This document shows, one piece after another, positions 1 to 12,760 of a stretch of DNA of 64,000 bases. Source of the stretch: Onthophagus taurus (Eukaryota > Arthropoda > Insecta > Coleoptera > Scarabaeidae); assembly GCF_036711975.1 (NCBI RefSeq), contig NC_091967.1, positions 14,818,001 through 14,882,000 on the forward strand, read 5' to 3'. The position numbers and the translations under genes were made by a program. Position 1 is the stretch's first letter; each line of letters starts with the position of its first letter. The notes beneath the pieces were generated by a model. The model was given only the letters and a program-made list of their open reading frames with translations. It ran no database searches and was not told the DNA's origin.

Positions 1-1653
<1,653 letters not shown>

Positions 1654-4600
1654 ATGGCAAGTAGGTTAGAAATTCTTTGGTCACCTATTAAAAACAAATT
1701 TATAACGTGGGGCTCTGAAATATGTTTGTACGAAATACAACCTTTAAAAGATCAATCAACTCCCTGTAAGTAGGATCTCAATAATCAACTATAAATTATG
1801 TTTACTTTTTTTAGTGGTAGGTTTATCAAATACATCAGGAGCATTACTATTAGCAACAAACAGCAATTATCATTACGTTAAATGCATCGATATTTACCCA
1901 AAATCTGACAAAGATATTTTATTGGGTGTTGGACATTCAAACGGAAGAGTAACATTATCTAGTTTTGGTCAATTAGATTATGAGCATCAAAGTTTTTCAG
2001 GAAAAGAATTAGGTTAAAATTTTACCTTTTTTAATTCAATTTATAATGAAATATTAACTTTTTACATTTTAGTTCCAAGACATCAAAGATCATGTAATGC
2101 TCTTGCTTGGAATCCTGTGGATTCTTACAAAATCGTAGCTGGTTTAGATAAGAATAGATCAGATAGTTCCATATTGTTATGGGACATTACGAAAACTGCA
2201 ATGATTAGTGAAAGTAGTCATATAAGACCTGTTTTAGAATACGGACTTTCAGAGACAACTCATAGTTTAGCTTGGATTAACAGACAAGTTTTAGCAGCTG
2301 GAATGAATAATAAATCTATTAAAATATTAGATTTTAGAGGTTAATAATGTCAAAAACATCTTTTGATACATACTTATATAATTGATTTTCAGATTCAATT
2401 AAACTTGCAAATTCTGCAACAACAAAAGCAGTACTGGGTGTGAATGTAAATGTTAATAATGATAAATATTTAGCTTCATTCTCTGATCATCAATTAAATG
2501 TTTGGGATACTCGAAATTTCGATAAACCCGTTTTGGTACTTCCCCATGGGAAGTTAATTTCAAAAATAAGTTGGTGTCCTACAAAGTATGTATTCATGCA
2601 ATGGGGCTGTTACCTTCTATCAAATAGAAAAAACATTTTTCAAAAAAATCGATAAATCTTTTAAAAAAATCGATAAACTATGTAAAAATAGAAGTTTGGT
2701 GACATTTTCAGATCCTAAAATTGTTTAATTTTTGCAATAATTAATATTAAAATTCAAAATCCCTTCTATAAAAGGTTTGGTGACGTTTACGAGGATTTCG
2801 CGTAAGATCAAGAAGACACAAACGTGCATCGTTCGGATCTCTTCTTCTAGCGCACAAGATTCTCATGGCATCTCGCTCATTCATTTTTCCAAAGTTTTTG
2901 GAAAAACTAAAGCCCAGTTTAAAAAATAAAAAATTATAGAAATCTCCAATTTTGCTAAACTATCGAATAAGCCAATAAAAAAAAAAGTGTAACGGCCCCA
3001 TTCAATAAATCACAAAATCTTATCAATTTTTTTTTAAATCAGACAAAACTTACTTGGTGTTTTACAACGTGATTCTTCCGCTTTGCATTTATATGATATC
3101 CAACAAACCTTAATTGAAAATGAAGAGGTTGAACCGTCCGTTATTGAAAGAGTTGTGACTCCTGGAACTCATAGCATAACATCATTTTCTTGGAATCATT
3201 CTGACGAAAATAGGTTTTTAGCTAGTTTATTATCCGGTATAATAAAATTGATTCATTAAATTTTATTGATCGATTTTACATTAAAAATTATTTAAAGGAC
3301 AAATGGTTGATTACACTGTTTATGATAGAATTACACTAAATTGGGCTTCTAATTCAAATTTAATTTGGACGTGCGGCCGAAAAACATTAAAATATATCAC
3401 TAATTCGAGTGGAAATTGTAATATTTTGGATGATATATCGGAAAAAATTAAAGATAGAGCTAATAAAGGGTATGGTTTAAACGATGAGTTGTGGAGAAAC
3501 GGCGAATTAGCTAACGATGATTCATTAGCAACCGTTTGGAATTGGCTTCATTTAAGTAAAAAGTTGGTGGATGAAGGTGTAATACAAGGAAATGGTTTTA
3601 AACATCCTGGAATTAAATCAGTTTTAAAATATGAAAATAACGTTTCAAAATCAGAACCCTCTTCCTTATCATCTTCAGATACCAGCAATGCTACTTCATT
3701 AAGTACAATGAAATTGTTTAAGTAAGTTATTTTTTTTAATTATTTATTATTATTAAAACAAAAAATTTAGACAAGATAGAGATAAAGCACTTCATTTATG
3801 TGGATGGCATGTTGAAAAAGATTCACTAACAAAGTTTTTGGAGGAACTTGAAAAGAATCACTTATACACTAGAGCGGCGGCAATTGCTGTTTTTCATAAA
3901 AATCTTAAATCTGCTATTGAAATCCTTTCGAAAGGTGCTGAAGATAGTGTTATGGGAAATAGTTTAAATGTAGTTGCAATGGCTTTAGCCGGTTATTCTG
4001 AAGATAAAGGTAGTATGTGGAGACAGTTTTGTTCTTCACCAAGAACAAAACTTGATGATGCTTATCTCAGAGCTATGTTTGCGTTTTTAACTGCTGAAAA
4101 TGGAAATTATGATGATATATTGGTTTGTAATGTAAATATTTAAATGTATTTTTTTAAACATAAATTGATTTTTTTTAACAGTATGAAAATGAAGTCTCAG
4201 TAAATGATAGAATTGGATTTGCTTGTCTTTATTTATCAGATACGAGATTAAATGATTATTTAAAAATATTAACCAGTAAATTAACAGAGGAAGGGAATTT
4301 AGATGGGTTACTCCTCACAGGTTTTTTTTTATTTCAAAAATACTTAAAAAAAAAGTTTTAATCAAAAATAATTTTAGGGAATACATTTGAGGGCATAAAA
4401 ATTTTACAGAAATATTTAGATAGAACAAGTGATATTCAAACGACCGCTTTAATATCAGTTCGAGCATTTAATAGCGAAACTTTACAAGAATTGGGGAAAG
4501 ATTGGGTTAATAGTTACAGAAGTTTGTTAGATTCTTGGCAATATTGGCATGAGCGAGCAAATTTTGATATAATGTTATGTAGCGAGCGACCAACTGATAA

Positions 4601-5094
4601 ACCACCACAACAAGTGTATATTTCTTGTAACTTTTGTGGCAAAAGCATTTCTGCTTATATGCAAGGTTTAAATAGAGGACGTGGAAATTATACAAGAATG
4701 GGAAGTTCTAATAAAATAAAAGTAATAAAGCTTAATGTTAAATTAGGTAGATAGTTATTTTATTCCAAGTTTTAGATGTCTGCTTGTCCAGCTTGTAGAA
4801 AACCATTACCCAGATGCGCGATTTGTCTAATGCATATGGGAACTACAACCGGTGATCATCTTCAAATGGATAATGATGGAATGAAGGTTGCTGATTTTTC
4901 TCATTGGTTCACTTGGTGTCAAACTTGTAGACATGGCGGTCATGCTTCTCATATGCTGCAGTGGTTTAAGTATGCACAAAACCATCATATTTTATAACAA
5001 TATTTATTATAATTTTTTTTCTTCTTTTAGAGAACATTCTGAATGTCCTGTAACAGCATGTACTTGTAAATGTTTCTGCGTTGATACGTTGTAG
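1654..5094 (+). CDS. mio: Mio/MIOS, WD40 and RING-type subunit of GATOR2 (11 exons, 826 aa)
   Basis: Mio (missing oocyte; MIOS in vertebrates) is a GATOR2 subunit that relieves GATOR1 inhibition of TORC1 at the lysosome when amino acids are plentiful. Exons: 1654-1765, 1815-2012, 2073-2339, 2393-2585, 3043-3236, 3298-3721, 3771-4122, 4182-4320, 4378-4721, 4776-4969, 5031-5094. They sum to 2481 bases, 826 codons plus TAG, and every junction is GT-AG and in frame. The N-terminal WD40 propeller shows the MIOS blocks ALAWNPVDS, AGLDKNRSD and SWCPTK. The middle helical part has RAAAIAVFH and LNVVAMALAGYS. The C-terminal zinc/RING-like module (residues about 710-826) has CNFCGKS, CPACRKPLPRCAIC, WFTWCQTCRHGGHASHM and CPVTACTCKCF. 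Human MIOS is somewhat longer (about 875). Introns are about 45-60 bp except intron 4 (457 bp). An AATAAA at 5164-5169 is the likely poly(A) signal. Confidence 0.95.
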
Positions 5095-5163
5095 ATATAA
5101 AATTAATATTATAAATAACTTGAAAAATATTGTAACTTGTACAAAAAGTAAATTGTGTTTCAA

Positions 5164-5169
5164 AATAAA
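5164..5169 (+). terminator. Poly(A) signal of mio
   Basis: A canonical AATAAA lies 70 bases after the mio stop codon and is followed by T-rich sequence, so it is the likely 3' end of the mio transcript. This is inferred from position. Confidence 0.5.
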
Positions 5170-5559
5170 TTATTTTTCTTCTGTTGCAAAAGATAAAGTA
5201 ATGAGAAATATACCTCAAAGTTCCTATCTATAAAAAAAAAACAAATAATTATAACTTTTTATGTTAGAAAATAGACAGGATTAGAACTGAAGATGTATCT
5301 AGTAATAAATAACGAACATGAAGAAATTTTTAAGAAACACTTGGTACAGGAGGAACCTTAAAAATAGAAATATGTCCGTTTCAGTATCATAAAAAGTTAC
5401 TAGGCGATAAGTGTCGTTATTTTCTTGAACTGGAAGAGTAGCGAAGATAGAGATAAGAACGTTGTACTCGTAATAAATTAACATTATTCAGTAATTGAAA
5501 GTGTCTCAGAGTAGGTAGTTAATAAATCAAAAATGACAGGTGTGTTTTTATGTTGACAT

Positions 5560-5960
5560 AAGACGTCTACGACTGGCGCTGATAGGATATTACACCTTCA
5601 TGGAACACTCATAGTTGCCATAGCTGACAGTCCTGGACCGAAAACGAAAATTCTCTGGCTCAGGCAGATATTTGCATGTTCACAGATACTTTAAAAACGC
5701 AGGAAGGGGTCGGGGCAGGAGTATACTGCCAAATACTTCGGATTAAGCAAGCTCACAGCCTGACTTAATGACTGTAAAAGTACTTTAAACACACTGAGTT
5801 GTGATAACAGAGTTTCTCTGATTTGGACCCCAGGTCAGTCTGGAGTTGCTAGCAATGAAGCGGCAGCTGAGAGGGCAGCTCTAAAGCGTTTGTGGGGCCA
5901 GATCCAGCAGTTGGTATATCATTTGTATTGAAGAAAACCCAAGAAAACCTGAAAAACGGC
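5560..5960 (+). mobile_element. Decayed non-LTR retrotransposon, RNase H region
   Basis: Plus-strand reading with frameshifts gives GAGVYCQ (near 5710) and later VSLIWTPGQSGVASNEAA (from 5812), which match the RNase H domain found at the end of ORF2 in I/Jockey/LOA-type LINEs (family pattern: GAGVYC, then a WVPGHxGVxGNExAD-like block). The catalytic and spacing pattern is broken by stops and frameshifts. It lies between mio and M-Ras in what would be 3' flanking DNA of both. It is a dead fragment; the exact clade is uncertain. Confidence 0.6.
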
Positions 5961-7028
5961 TAGTTTGTTTATCAGGGGGACAACTTTTGACGCTAAGCGG
6001 GTTCAATGGGGTCCATTTTCAATGGGCTCCTGTATAATTTATGAAATTATTCAAGAACCCAGATTTACTCAAACAGACTTAATTTGTGGAAGTAGAAATA
6101 ATAATTTAATTTGCTATTTAATTGTATTTTTAATAATTACACGTCATGCACATAACATTGAAATTTAAAAACTAAGAATTTGTATCAAAAAAGTAAGTAT
6201 ATAAAAATGTCGTAAATAAACGACATGCACAGTCGAAATTGCACAAAGTATATAGATTATTTTTGTCACACTTTTCTGTTGTCTTGATTGTTATTTCTTT
6301 TTAAAGCTTATTACGTTTAATAAAGATGTAAACATATAAACAATAACATATACTTAATATAAAATTATGAAAACAGAGAATAAATTGCAAAAACAAAATT
6401 TTTGGTTATTTTCAAATCACAGATAAAATAGACCCCAAGTAAGAATTTGATGATTATAAAAGAATAAAACGCTTTTGCTATAAAAGAAGTTGTATAAAAA
6501 TGAACAACATTGCTTTATGTAAAAAAAAACTTTGTAAAAAATTCTTTACGTTTGTTTAAACAACAACTCTTTTGACTAAGCCTTTTTTAAGTGAGCAACT
6601 TTGGTCCGTTGTGCAAAATGTCTATTTCTTTGGCTCCTGCAAACACACCATCAGTGTTTTAAGAAAGTAATTTTCTATTATGCTGAGAATATTTTCTCGT
6701 ACTTGCTAAACATTTCAATATTTTAATTTAAAGTTCTTACTTTAAGTAATTAACAACGTTTTTGATGCTCATTATAGAATTTAGAATGTCATAAGCCAAT
6801 CAACATTAAAACCATTTACAATTCTAAAGACAAAAACACAAACTTCAACCACTAGAAAATTACTTTCACATTTACACATCAAAAGCTAATACCTCATTAA
6901 ATTTTATATATTTTTTATGCAAAGCTTCTTTCCCTTTCCATAACCATATCATTTAACTTCTAACTGACAATAAAGTTTACCAATTAAACCTAATTGGAAA
7001 AGAAAAAAATGTGAAAACTTTCGATTAT
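5961..7028. other. Intergenic DNA between mio and M-Ras
   Basis: AT-rich sequence without a supported exon. Part of it must be the 3' UTR of M-Ras, which is transcribed leftwards from 7029. Open frames here are short and resemble nothing I recognise. Confidence 0.4.
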
Positions 7029-7798
7029 TTAAAGCAGAACACATTTGCCAAGCTTTTGTAACTTCTTCCTTTTTCGTTTGTCATCTCCCTGAGGTTGATT
7101 GCGGACAATACGTACCACCTATATTAATAGTTTTATTAAAATCATATATTTTTATGTATTAGTAGTAACATGTAATACCTCATGAAAAGTGGCATCAATA
7201 TTTAATGGTGGATCTTTAGCACTTGTTTCAATGTATGGAATACCAAGTTTGTGAGCAAGCTCCCTTCCTTGTTCTTCACTTACTTTACGTAAATGAACTA
7301 AATCCACTTTATTTGCAACCAATAACATTGGATAAACATCTCTAAAATTATCAATAATGAGATAAAAGGTTCAACATCTTACATTGCCAATACCTGTCTT
7401 TTACTCTTAAAATTTGTGTATGAAAATGTATTATATTATCATAACTATTTCGATCAGTAACAGAATAAACTAATAAAAAACCATCTCCTTTTCTCATATA
7501 CTGTTCTCTCATGGCACTAAATTCTTCTTGACCAGCTGTATCCAAAACTAAACAAAAAAATACATACAATGAACATAAATAGAAAATATTTAAAATTTTT
7601 ATAAATCTTACCATCAAGAATACACCATTGACCATCAACTTCAACATGCTGAATATAACTGTCTTCTATAGTCGGATCATAATCAGTAACAAAAAGTTTT
7701 TGAAAGAATTGTATGGTGATGGCACTCTTGCCCACACCACCATCACCAACAACTACCAATTTAACAGTGGGCAAATTTTCATTGGGGGGTCTGGTCAT
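7029..7798 (-). CDS. M-ras: M-Ras type small GTPase (4 coding exons, 197 aa)
   Basis: M-Ras is a Ras-branch GTPase that in animals works with SHOC2-PP1 to activate RAF and in cell-shape control. Coding exons on the minus strand: 7612-7798, 7394-7547, 7179-7341, 7029-7118 (594 bases, 197 codons plus TAA). P-loop GDGGVGKS at residues 18-25, effector [10 protein letters not shown], switch [18 protein letters not shown], the M-Ras-like [14 protein letters not shown] at 124-127, ETSAK at 152-156, a Lys/Arg-rich hypervariable tail, and a CVLL CAAX box predicted to be geranylgeranylated. NENLPTVKL before the P-loop and the extended [10 protein letters not shown] match M-Ras rather than R-Ras or Ras1. 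I chose the ATG at 7798 because it aligns with the M-Ras N-terminus; the frame stays open upstream only through a GTG. The vertebrate protein is about 208 aa. Confidence 0.93.
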
Positions 7799-7848
7799 GA
7801 TTCCTCTAGCACTGTATCTTCTGCTTCTGCTACCTATTTTGCTGGACT

Positions 7849-8066
7849 TCACTTGGACTTCATGTAAAAAATGGGTTGGGTCTGATGGTTGATCTTCAAC
7901 CAGCTTTTCTAAAAAATTACATAACGATATGACAATTAATGAGAAAAAATATTATATTTAAGTAATCACTAACCGTATCATTGCCTTTGGTGTCGTCACT
8001 GCAGAAAGGATTTTTACAACTTTGGAGTTGTTTGATTGAGTTGGACAGTTTATTGTGACAGAGGCA
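7849..8066 (-). other. Probable 5' leader exons of M-Ras with short upstream ORFs
   Basis: On the minus strand a non-coding exon 7974-8066 is bounded by a T-rich acceptor (TATTTTTAG) and a donor GTTAGT, and a second acceptor (TTTTTTAG) opens the exon containing the start codon at 7908. Spliced together they contain at least two short upstream ORFs: one across the junction (ATG ATA CGA ... TGA) and one at 7863-7849 (ATG AAG TCC AAG TGA). The splice sites are plausible but not confirmed by a reading frame, so this is inference. Confidence 0.4.
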
Positions 8067-8069
8067 CTA

Positions 8070-9320
8070 AAAATAGATAGTTAGACGTTAGGACTAAAGG
8101 GCAACAGATCTTATAGATAATATTTTACTTAAATATTTTATCATTATTGTTTACCAATTTTAACAAGTTAATATTTGGTGGTGTTCAAAAGATATTGTTT
8201 AACAATTATTTATTTATTTATAATTTATGCTGTTTTTCTTTATATATTTATTGAATGTTTGAAATGATTTTAAAATTAAGTTAAAATTATAAATTAAAAA
8301 TATAAAATTAATGTTGAAATAAATTCGTTAATGTTGATTTTAGCGGGTAAAAGTACTAAAATTAGAACGTTTACAACAATTGAATGAATGGTTGCATACA
8401 TGATAGATATTTAAATGAAATTTTAAATATTTTTGGGTTTATTTATATATAATTACAACCTTTATTTGCAAGTGTTGCTATAAATATAAATAAACTTAAT
8501 TACTCTTTAATTCAAATTATTATAAGCCGTTAATGCTTATTATAATAATTTGGATGTTGCCCATTCATACAATCCATTGTTTATAAGATGAGAAAAGAAG
8601 GACCTTTATTCAAATTATTTATAAAAAACTAAGTACATAGAATTGGAATATAACTATTTTTTTGTGCAAAGAAGCAATTTTGTTGCAATGTTTTGCTTTA
8701 ATGGAATATGCAAGGGATGTTGCCTAAAATCAAGAAACCGGTAAAGAAAAATTTTAAAGTTTTGGTGCAATGTTCTCGTGGTAAGTAATTAAGGTGTAAA
8801 TATTTGCCCAAACTCCAACAACTTAGAAAGTGTAGTAACAAAGTTATTTATAATAATAATATGTATAATTAATATTGTTGCTTAAATTGAATTACTAGCA
8901 ATATTCGTAATTCTATTAAAAACCTTCTTCAGAAACAAGTTCTGAAGAAGATTGCAACAGGCATTCCAAAATGTCAAACACTTTTTCAAAAGGCGCATGG
9001 TAGTGTCTAGTTCTAGGTCTAACAGTAGTAGTTAGTATATAAAATGTACTTTAGCTCCTAGTATAAGATGATTTTATTATATCTACTGCTGTTTTGTTTT
9101 ATTATTCACCAAAACTGTATGCTGCAATAGCTATCATGGCAACCACATCATCACAACGGAAGTTTTTGCACTTGGAAAGAGTGATCGGGACAACCATTTA
9201 TAGATACACACAATCCGCTAAAATTGGGTAATATAAACGGAGGTTCATTATACCGATGTGGATAACAACAAAGCACCAAAGAAGAGAGCACCAGAGTTTG
9301 AAGCATTAAAAAGAATATAA
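8070..9320. other. AT-rich intergenic DNA
   Basis: Very AT-rich sequence upstream of the M-Ras leader exons. I see no exon, repeat or RNA gene that I can support; the M-Ras promoter may be in its left part. Confidence 0.3.
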
Positions 9321-9329
9321 AATCTTTTG

Positions 9330-10110
9330 ACGATCGAACGCAATCAGCGGTTCTTCTGGTGTTTTCCCAGCTTTTCTTCATAGTGAAGCATCTTTCCAGT
9401 ATTTCACCATGCCTCATCAGAATTCGTTCCTCTTTATCCATGCGGATTGTTGTCCTAGAATTAAATCCTTTCCTATTCCTATTTATATTCTGAATGTGGT
9501 CTTTATTTATCTAATTTTCTCAGTTCGCTATTTATGACCTTTCTCTTTTTTCGTCTATGAGTCCTCCTTTCTTCCTACGTTTGTGCTCTGTACTCTTTCT
9601 TCATTTGTCTGGCTGTTCTCCGCTGTTATAGTATTCTACTATAAGCTTGATTCTTTCCGTTACCTCGGTGCAATCTTCATCAAACCAGTCTATTGAACTG
9701 CCCGCTGATTTTGTTTCAATTCTTACAGCTTTTACTGCGACCTCATTTGTTCTACTCGATGTTAGCATTTTCGCTCTTTTGCCCGTTTCTATGCTTCAAA
9801 CTTATGTTCTCTTTGTACGCTCTATTTCTACTGTGATCTTTGAGGTTCTTTAGGAGCCATTTCTCTTGTATTTGTCCTGTTGTCTTGTTGACATTCGCAA
9901 TTCTTGTTAGTCCCTTGCCTACTTTTAATATTTATTGTATCAGATTGGTGTCTTGTATCAACAATGAAGTGGTCTATCATTTTGACTGTATGGCCAGTTG
10001 GGAATACCTGGGGAATACCCTGTACTTCCATCTTTACATTTTAACATTAAGGTTCTCTTCATATCGCTTTTTGGTCACTCATACCCAAAATTCACTGTGT
10101 ATAATCTAGA
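9330..10110 (-). mobile_element. Decayed LINE ORF2 fragment (end of endonuclease to linker)
   Basis: The minus strand read from about 10110 down gives IDHFIVDTRHQSDTINIKSR with a following block (endonuclease end, family pattern IDyxxxxxRxxxxixdvrxxRGadxxSDH), then WFDEDCTEV, then RKGFNSRTTIRMDKEERIL and HGEILERCF. These match in order the region between endonuclease and reverse transcriptase of insect LINEs. Frameshifts and stops separate the blocks. No intact coding capacity remains. Confidence 0.65.
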
Positions 10111-10269
10111 GTTGTATGCCTTGAAATCTATTATGAACCATTTTATTCTATTGTTTATAAGGAAACTACTCAGTGTGCGTTCAGAACGCTAAAACATCAT
10201 TATTTAGTTTACCGGGGATGATCAAATAGGAGGTGAGAGTGAAGAAGGAACGTTCCTACGGTATAGAGT

Positions 10270-10471
10270 CATGTTTTGCGCATCCTTACTCTTTAGGATA
10301 GATCTCCCTTCAGTATGGCGGCGAGTTGTGACAACTGATAATTTGTATGCAAGTCTTACTATAGAATTGGAAAAAAGAAATCTTATAGTGCTTGGCACAA
10401 TTGGAAAAAATATTAGAATTTCTGCGAGATGGATTTCAACAAAATTTCGTTATCTAGATAAACCCATGTAA
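10270..10471 (+). mobile_element. piggyBac-like transposase scrap
   Basis: One frame reads RRVVTTDNLYASL followed by ELEKRNLIVLGTIGKN. This resembles the DDE transposase block of piggyBac-family elements (pattern VTxDNxFTSxxLAxxLLxxxxxxxGTxRxN). Only about 60 residues survive and no ends or TTAA target copies were identified, so this is a remnant. The match is by motif only. Confidence 0.45.
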
Positions 10472-10479
10472 AACCCATG

Positions 10480-11229
10480 TATCTTCTATACTAAAAATGA
10501 GAAGACTTTGTTATCCACAATCAAGTTGAAATTTCTGAAAATGAAAAGAAGAAGGCAAAGTAATTGCTGGTTATAAATTATTACCAACAACTTATTATAA
10601 CTTATAATGCAACAATAAGAGGATACCATAAATATGTACAATACCATTAAGAATGTATCAAATATTGTCAACTTGTACTGCTAAAAGGTAGTTAAGACGA
10701 TGTGTTATTATGTCTGTTTTGCAAGAATATGAAGTCACTATTAACCCCAATATGAAGAGCAATGAACTCGCTTATTTTTCACAGTGTACATAATTTTATG
10801 TTTTATAGATCTGAAGCAAAGCAACAGGTATTAACAAGATGGGTTGCATATACGGAGGGTATTTGGTACATTACTATTTAACTCACCATTTATACAAGCA
10901 GATATTTAAAATTGAAAATAAGATTTCTATTTTGGAAATTTTAAACCCAACATTTGTATCAAAGTTTTATCTTTATATAAGCTAGAACATGAAAAAAGTC
11001 TTATTTATTGAAGAAGAAATGCATTGAATATAGAGACACAAGACTTATTTTCTTTACATAACAATGAATAATAACAAATTATCATGTTCATTAATGAGTT
11101 GTTGCATATAAAGTTATAAAAAAAAAACACTTCTTCATATGAGTCGGTTTTTGTATGTGCTAAAATCAATATTGACTTGTTAATCGGTTCATTGGTCAAG
11201 GGTCACCGTTTAGATAATTGTCCAGGTTA
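10480..11229. other. Intergenic DNA before the kelch gene
   Basis: AT-rich sequence with no supported exon, element end or RNA gene. Confidence 0.3.
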
Positions 11230-11545
11230 AATGTTTAAGCGGGACCGCGCGGCTTACGACGATGGAGTCCGATCGTCATGGAAACGGAGGATGCGTACTG
11301 GGGTAGTTTTGAATTTCCAGCGAGGGGTCGTAAACCCGAATCGATAGGAGGGTGATTCGAGGAACGTTCTCGTAGAACGAGCCCCCTGCAGGACGCAAGC
11401 GTGGGCACACTAGAACAACACCGCGCAGGAAAACACATTCTCGGTGTATTGCTTCCCCACGAGTCTCTCTGTATAAGTGTCGGTGTTGGAAGTGGTGTTC
11501 GTATTACGAGAGAGGAGAAGAACTAATCGGGACGAAGACGCATGG
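11230..11545 (+). promoter_or_regulatory. G+C-richer island, candidate promoter or leader exon of the kelch gene
   Basis: Base composition shifts sharply here from AT-rich to balanced, with several CpG dinucleotides (for example GACCGCGCGG and GATCGTCATGG). The next gene downstream on the plus strand is the kelch gene, whose first visible coding exon begins right after a splice acceptor at 12731-12733, so a leader exon must lie upstream. This island is the best candidate within reach. No unambiguous TATA or initiator was recognised, and the donor site was not fixed. Confidence 0.3.
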
Positions 11546-12733
11546 TAGCACATGTAGCATATTTTGGTAATCAAAACCTATTTCTTTAACTACAATGATT
11601 TAATTATTTTTTAATTATTTCATTACATATGTTTTTTAAAAAGAGTTAGAAATTTAAAAATGCCTGCTTTCAAATTTAATAGGAAGTGTAAATATTAAAG
11701 TTTTTATATAAATGGCTTATCTAGAGCTGAATCTTCTTGACCTATTTATTCGATATTGTCACATTTAACCTTTTTAAAATTCAATACGCGTTGTTTGCAA
11801 AAAAGATTAAAATGACCTATTTTGTGTTGTGTTAATAAAATTGAATTAAAAATTGGATGAAAACGACTTAAATGAGGTAATTAAGCCTCTTTCTCTGCGC
11901 GATTTAATAGCGTCTTTTGTAAAGAATCCAGCGAAGCTAATCTACTTGACCTATTTGACGAGAATTTCGCGCCGCTCGTTATATTGGAAAACGATGCTTC
12001 ACGTTCCATAAAGTCAAATAGTGCTTTATCAATAGACCTCGAATCCGTTTATTTGGCAAGTTATGATTTTTCTATTTATAGAACAGTACCGGATGTAGTT
12101 GGTAGTGCTCGATATGTGGAGCAATGAATTCGTAGTAATTTGCAATAGGTCAAGGAGCATACCGAATTTGCGGTTAACGTAAATTATATTACATACCGGG
12201 AAAATTATAATCCTATTTTAATTAAATTATTTGATTAACACTTAATTAAAGAAATATACACAGCAATATTAATTTAAAAATATCTTTTTGGTTCGAAATC
12301 TTTTTAGAACTATGTGAAAACCATTGTATTTGAGATGTAGTTACGAGAAAGCTGAGTGGTCCTTGGAATGAAAAGAAACAGGCAAACGAACTTGGGAGAC
12401 TATTATGTTCTGAGGTCGTCAACCCTTCCAGAGTAGGTCAAATATGTTTCTACGAATGTGGTAAAATGAAGAAAGTAGCAAATACTTTTTACACTTAAAG
12501 TTATACATTTTTGATATAAAAAGTTGATTTTACATCGGCCTGAAATTAAAAGTCAACAGGGTTTTAGCACTATCAGCATATTTAGTTAGCACACCCTTCC
12601 GGTTAAAATGCTAATGAGAAAGAATTTGTTTGGTCAGATAATTTATATTCTTATTTAACCAAGATAAAAAATAAAAAGATTAAATTTTAAATTCCTAGTA
12701 AAACATGTAAAAATCAATATTTTGTATTTGCAG
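11546..12733 (+). other. Probable leader intron of the kelch gene
   Basis: AT-rich sequence without exons, ending in a good acceptor (TTTGTATTTGCAG, ending 12733) just before the exon that carries the kelch ATG. The upstream donor is uncertain. Confidence 0.35.
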
Positions 12734-12760
12734 ATTATTTTTGAATAAACACCGGGAATA

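Noticed and set aside
7517-7852. Longer M-Ras N-terminus starting [14 protein letters not shown]
   Set aside because: It would need a GTG start; the ATG at 7798 fits the family N-terminus and lies in the same frame.
10271-10471. Independent small gene at this open frame
   Set aside because: The content matches a transposase block, and the frame has neither promoter nor exons around it.
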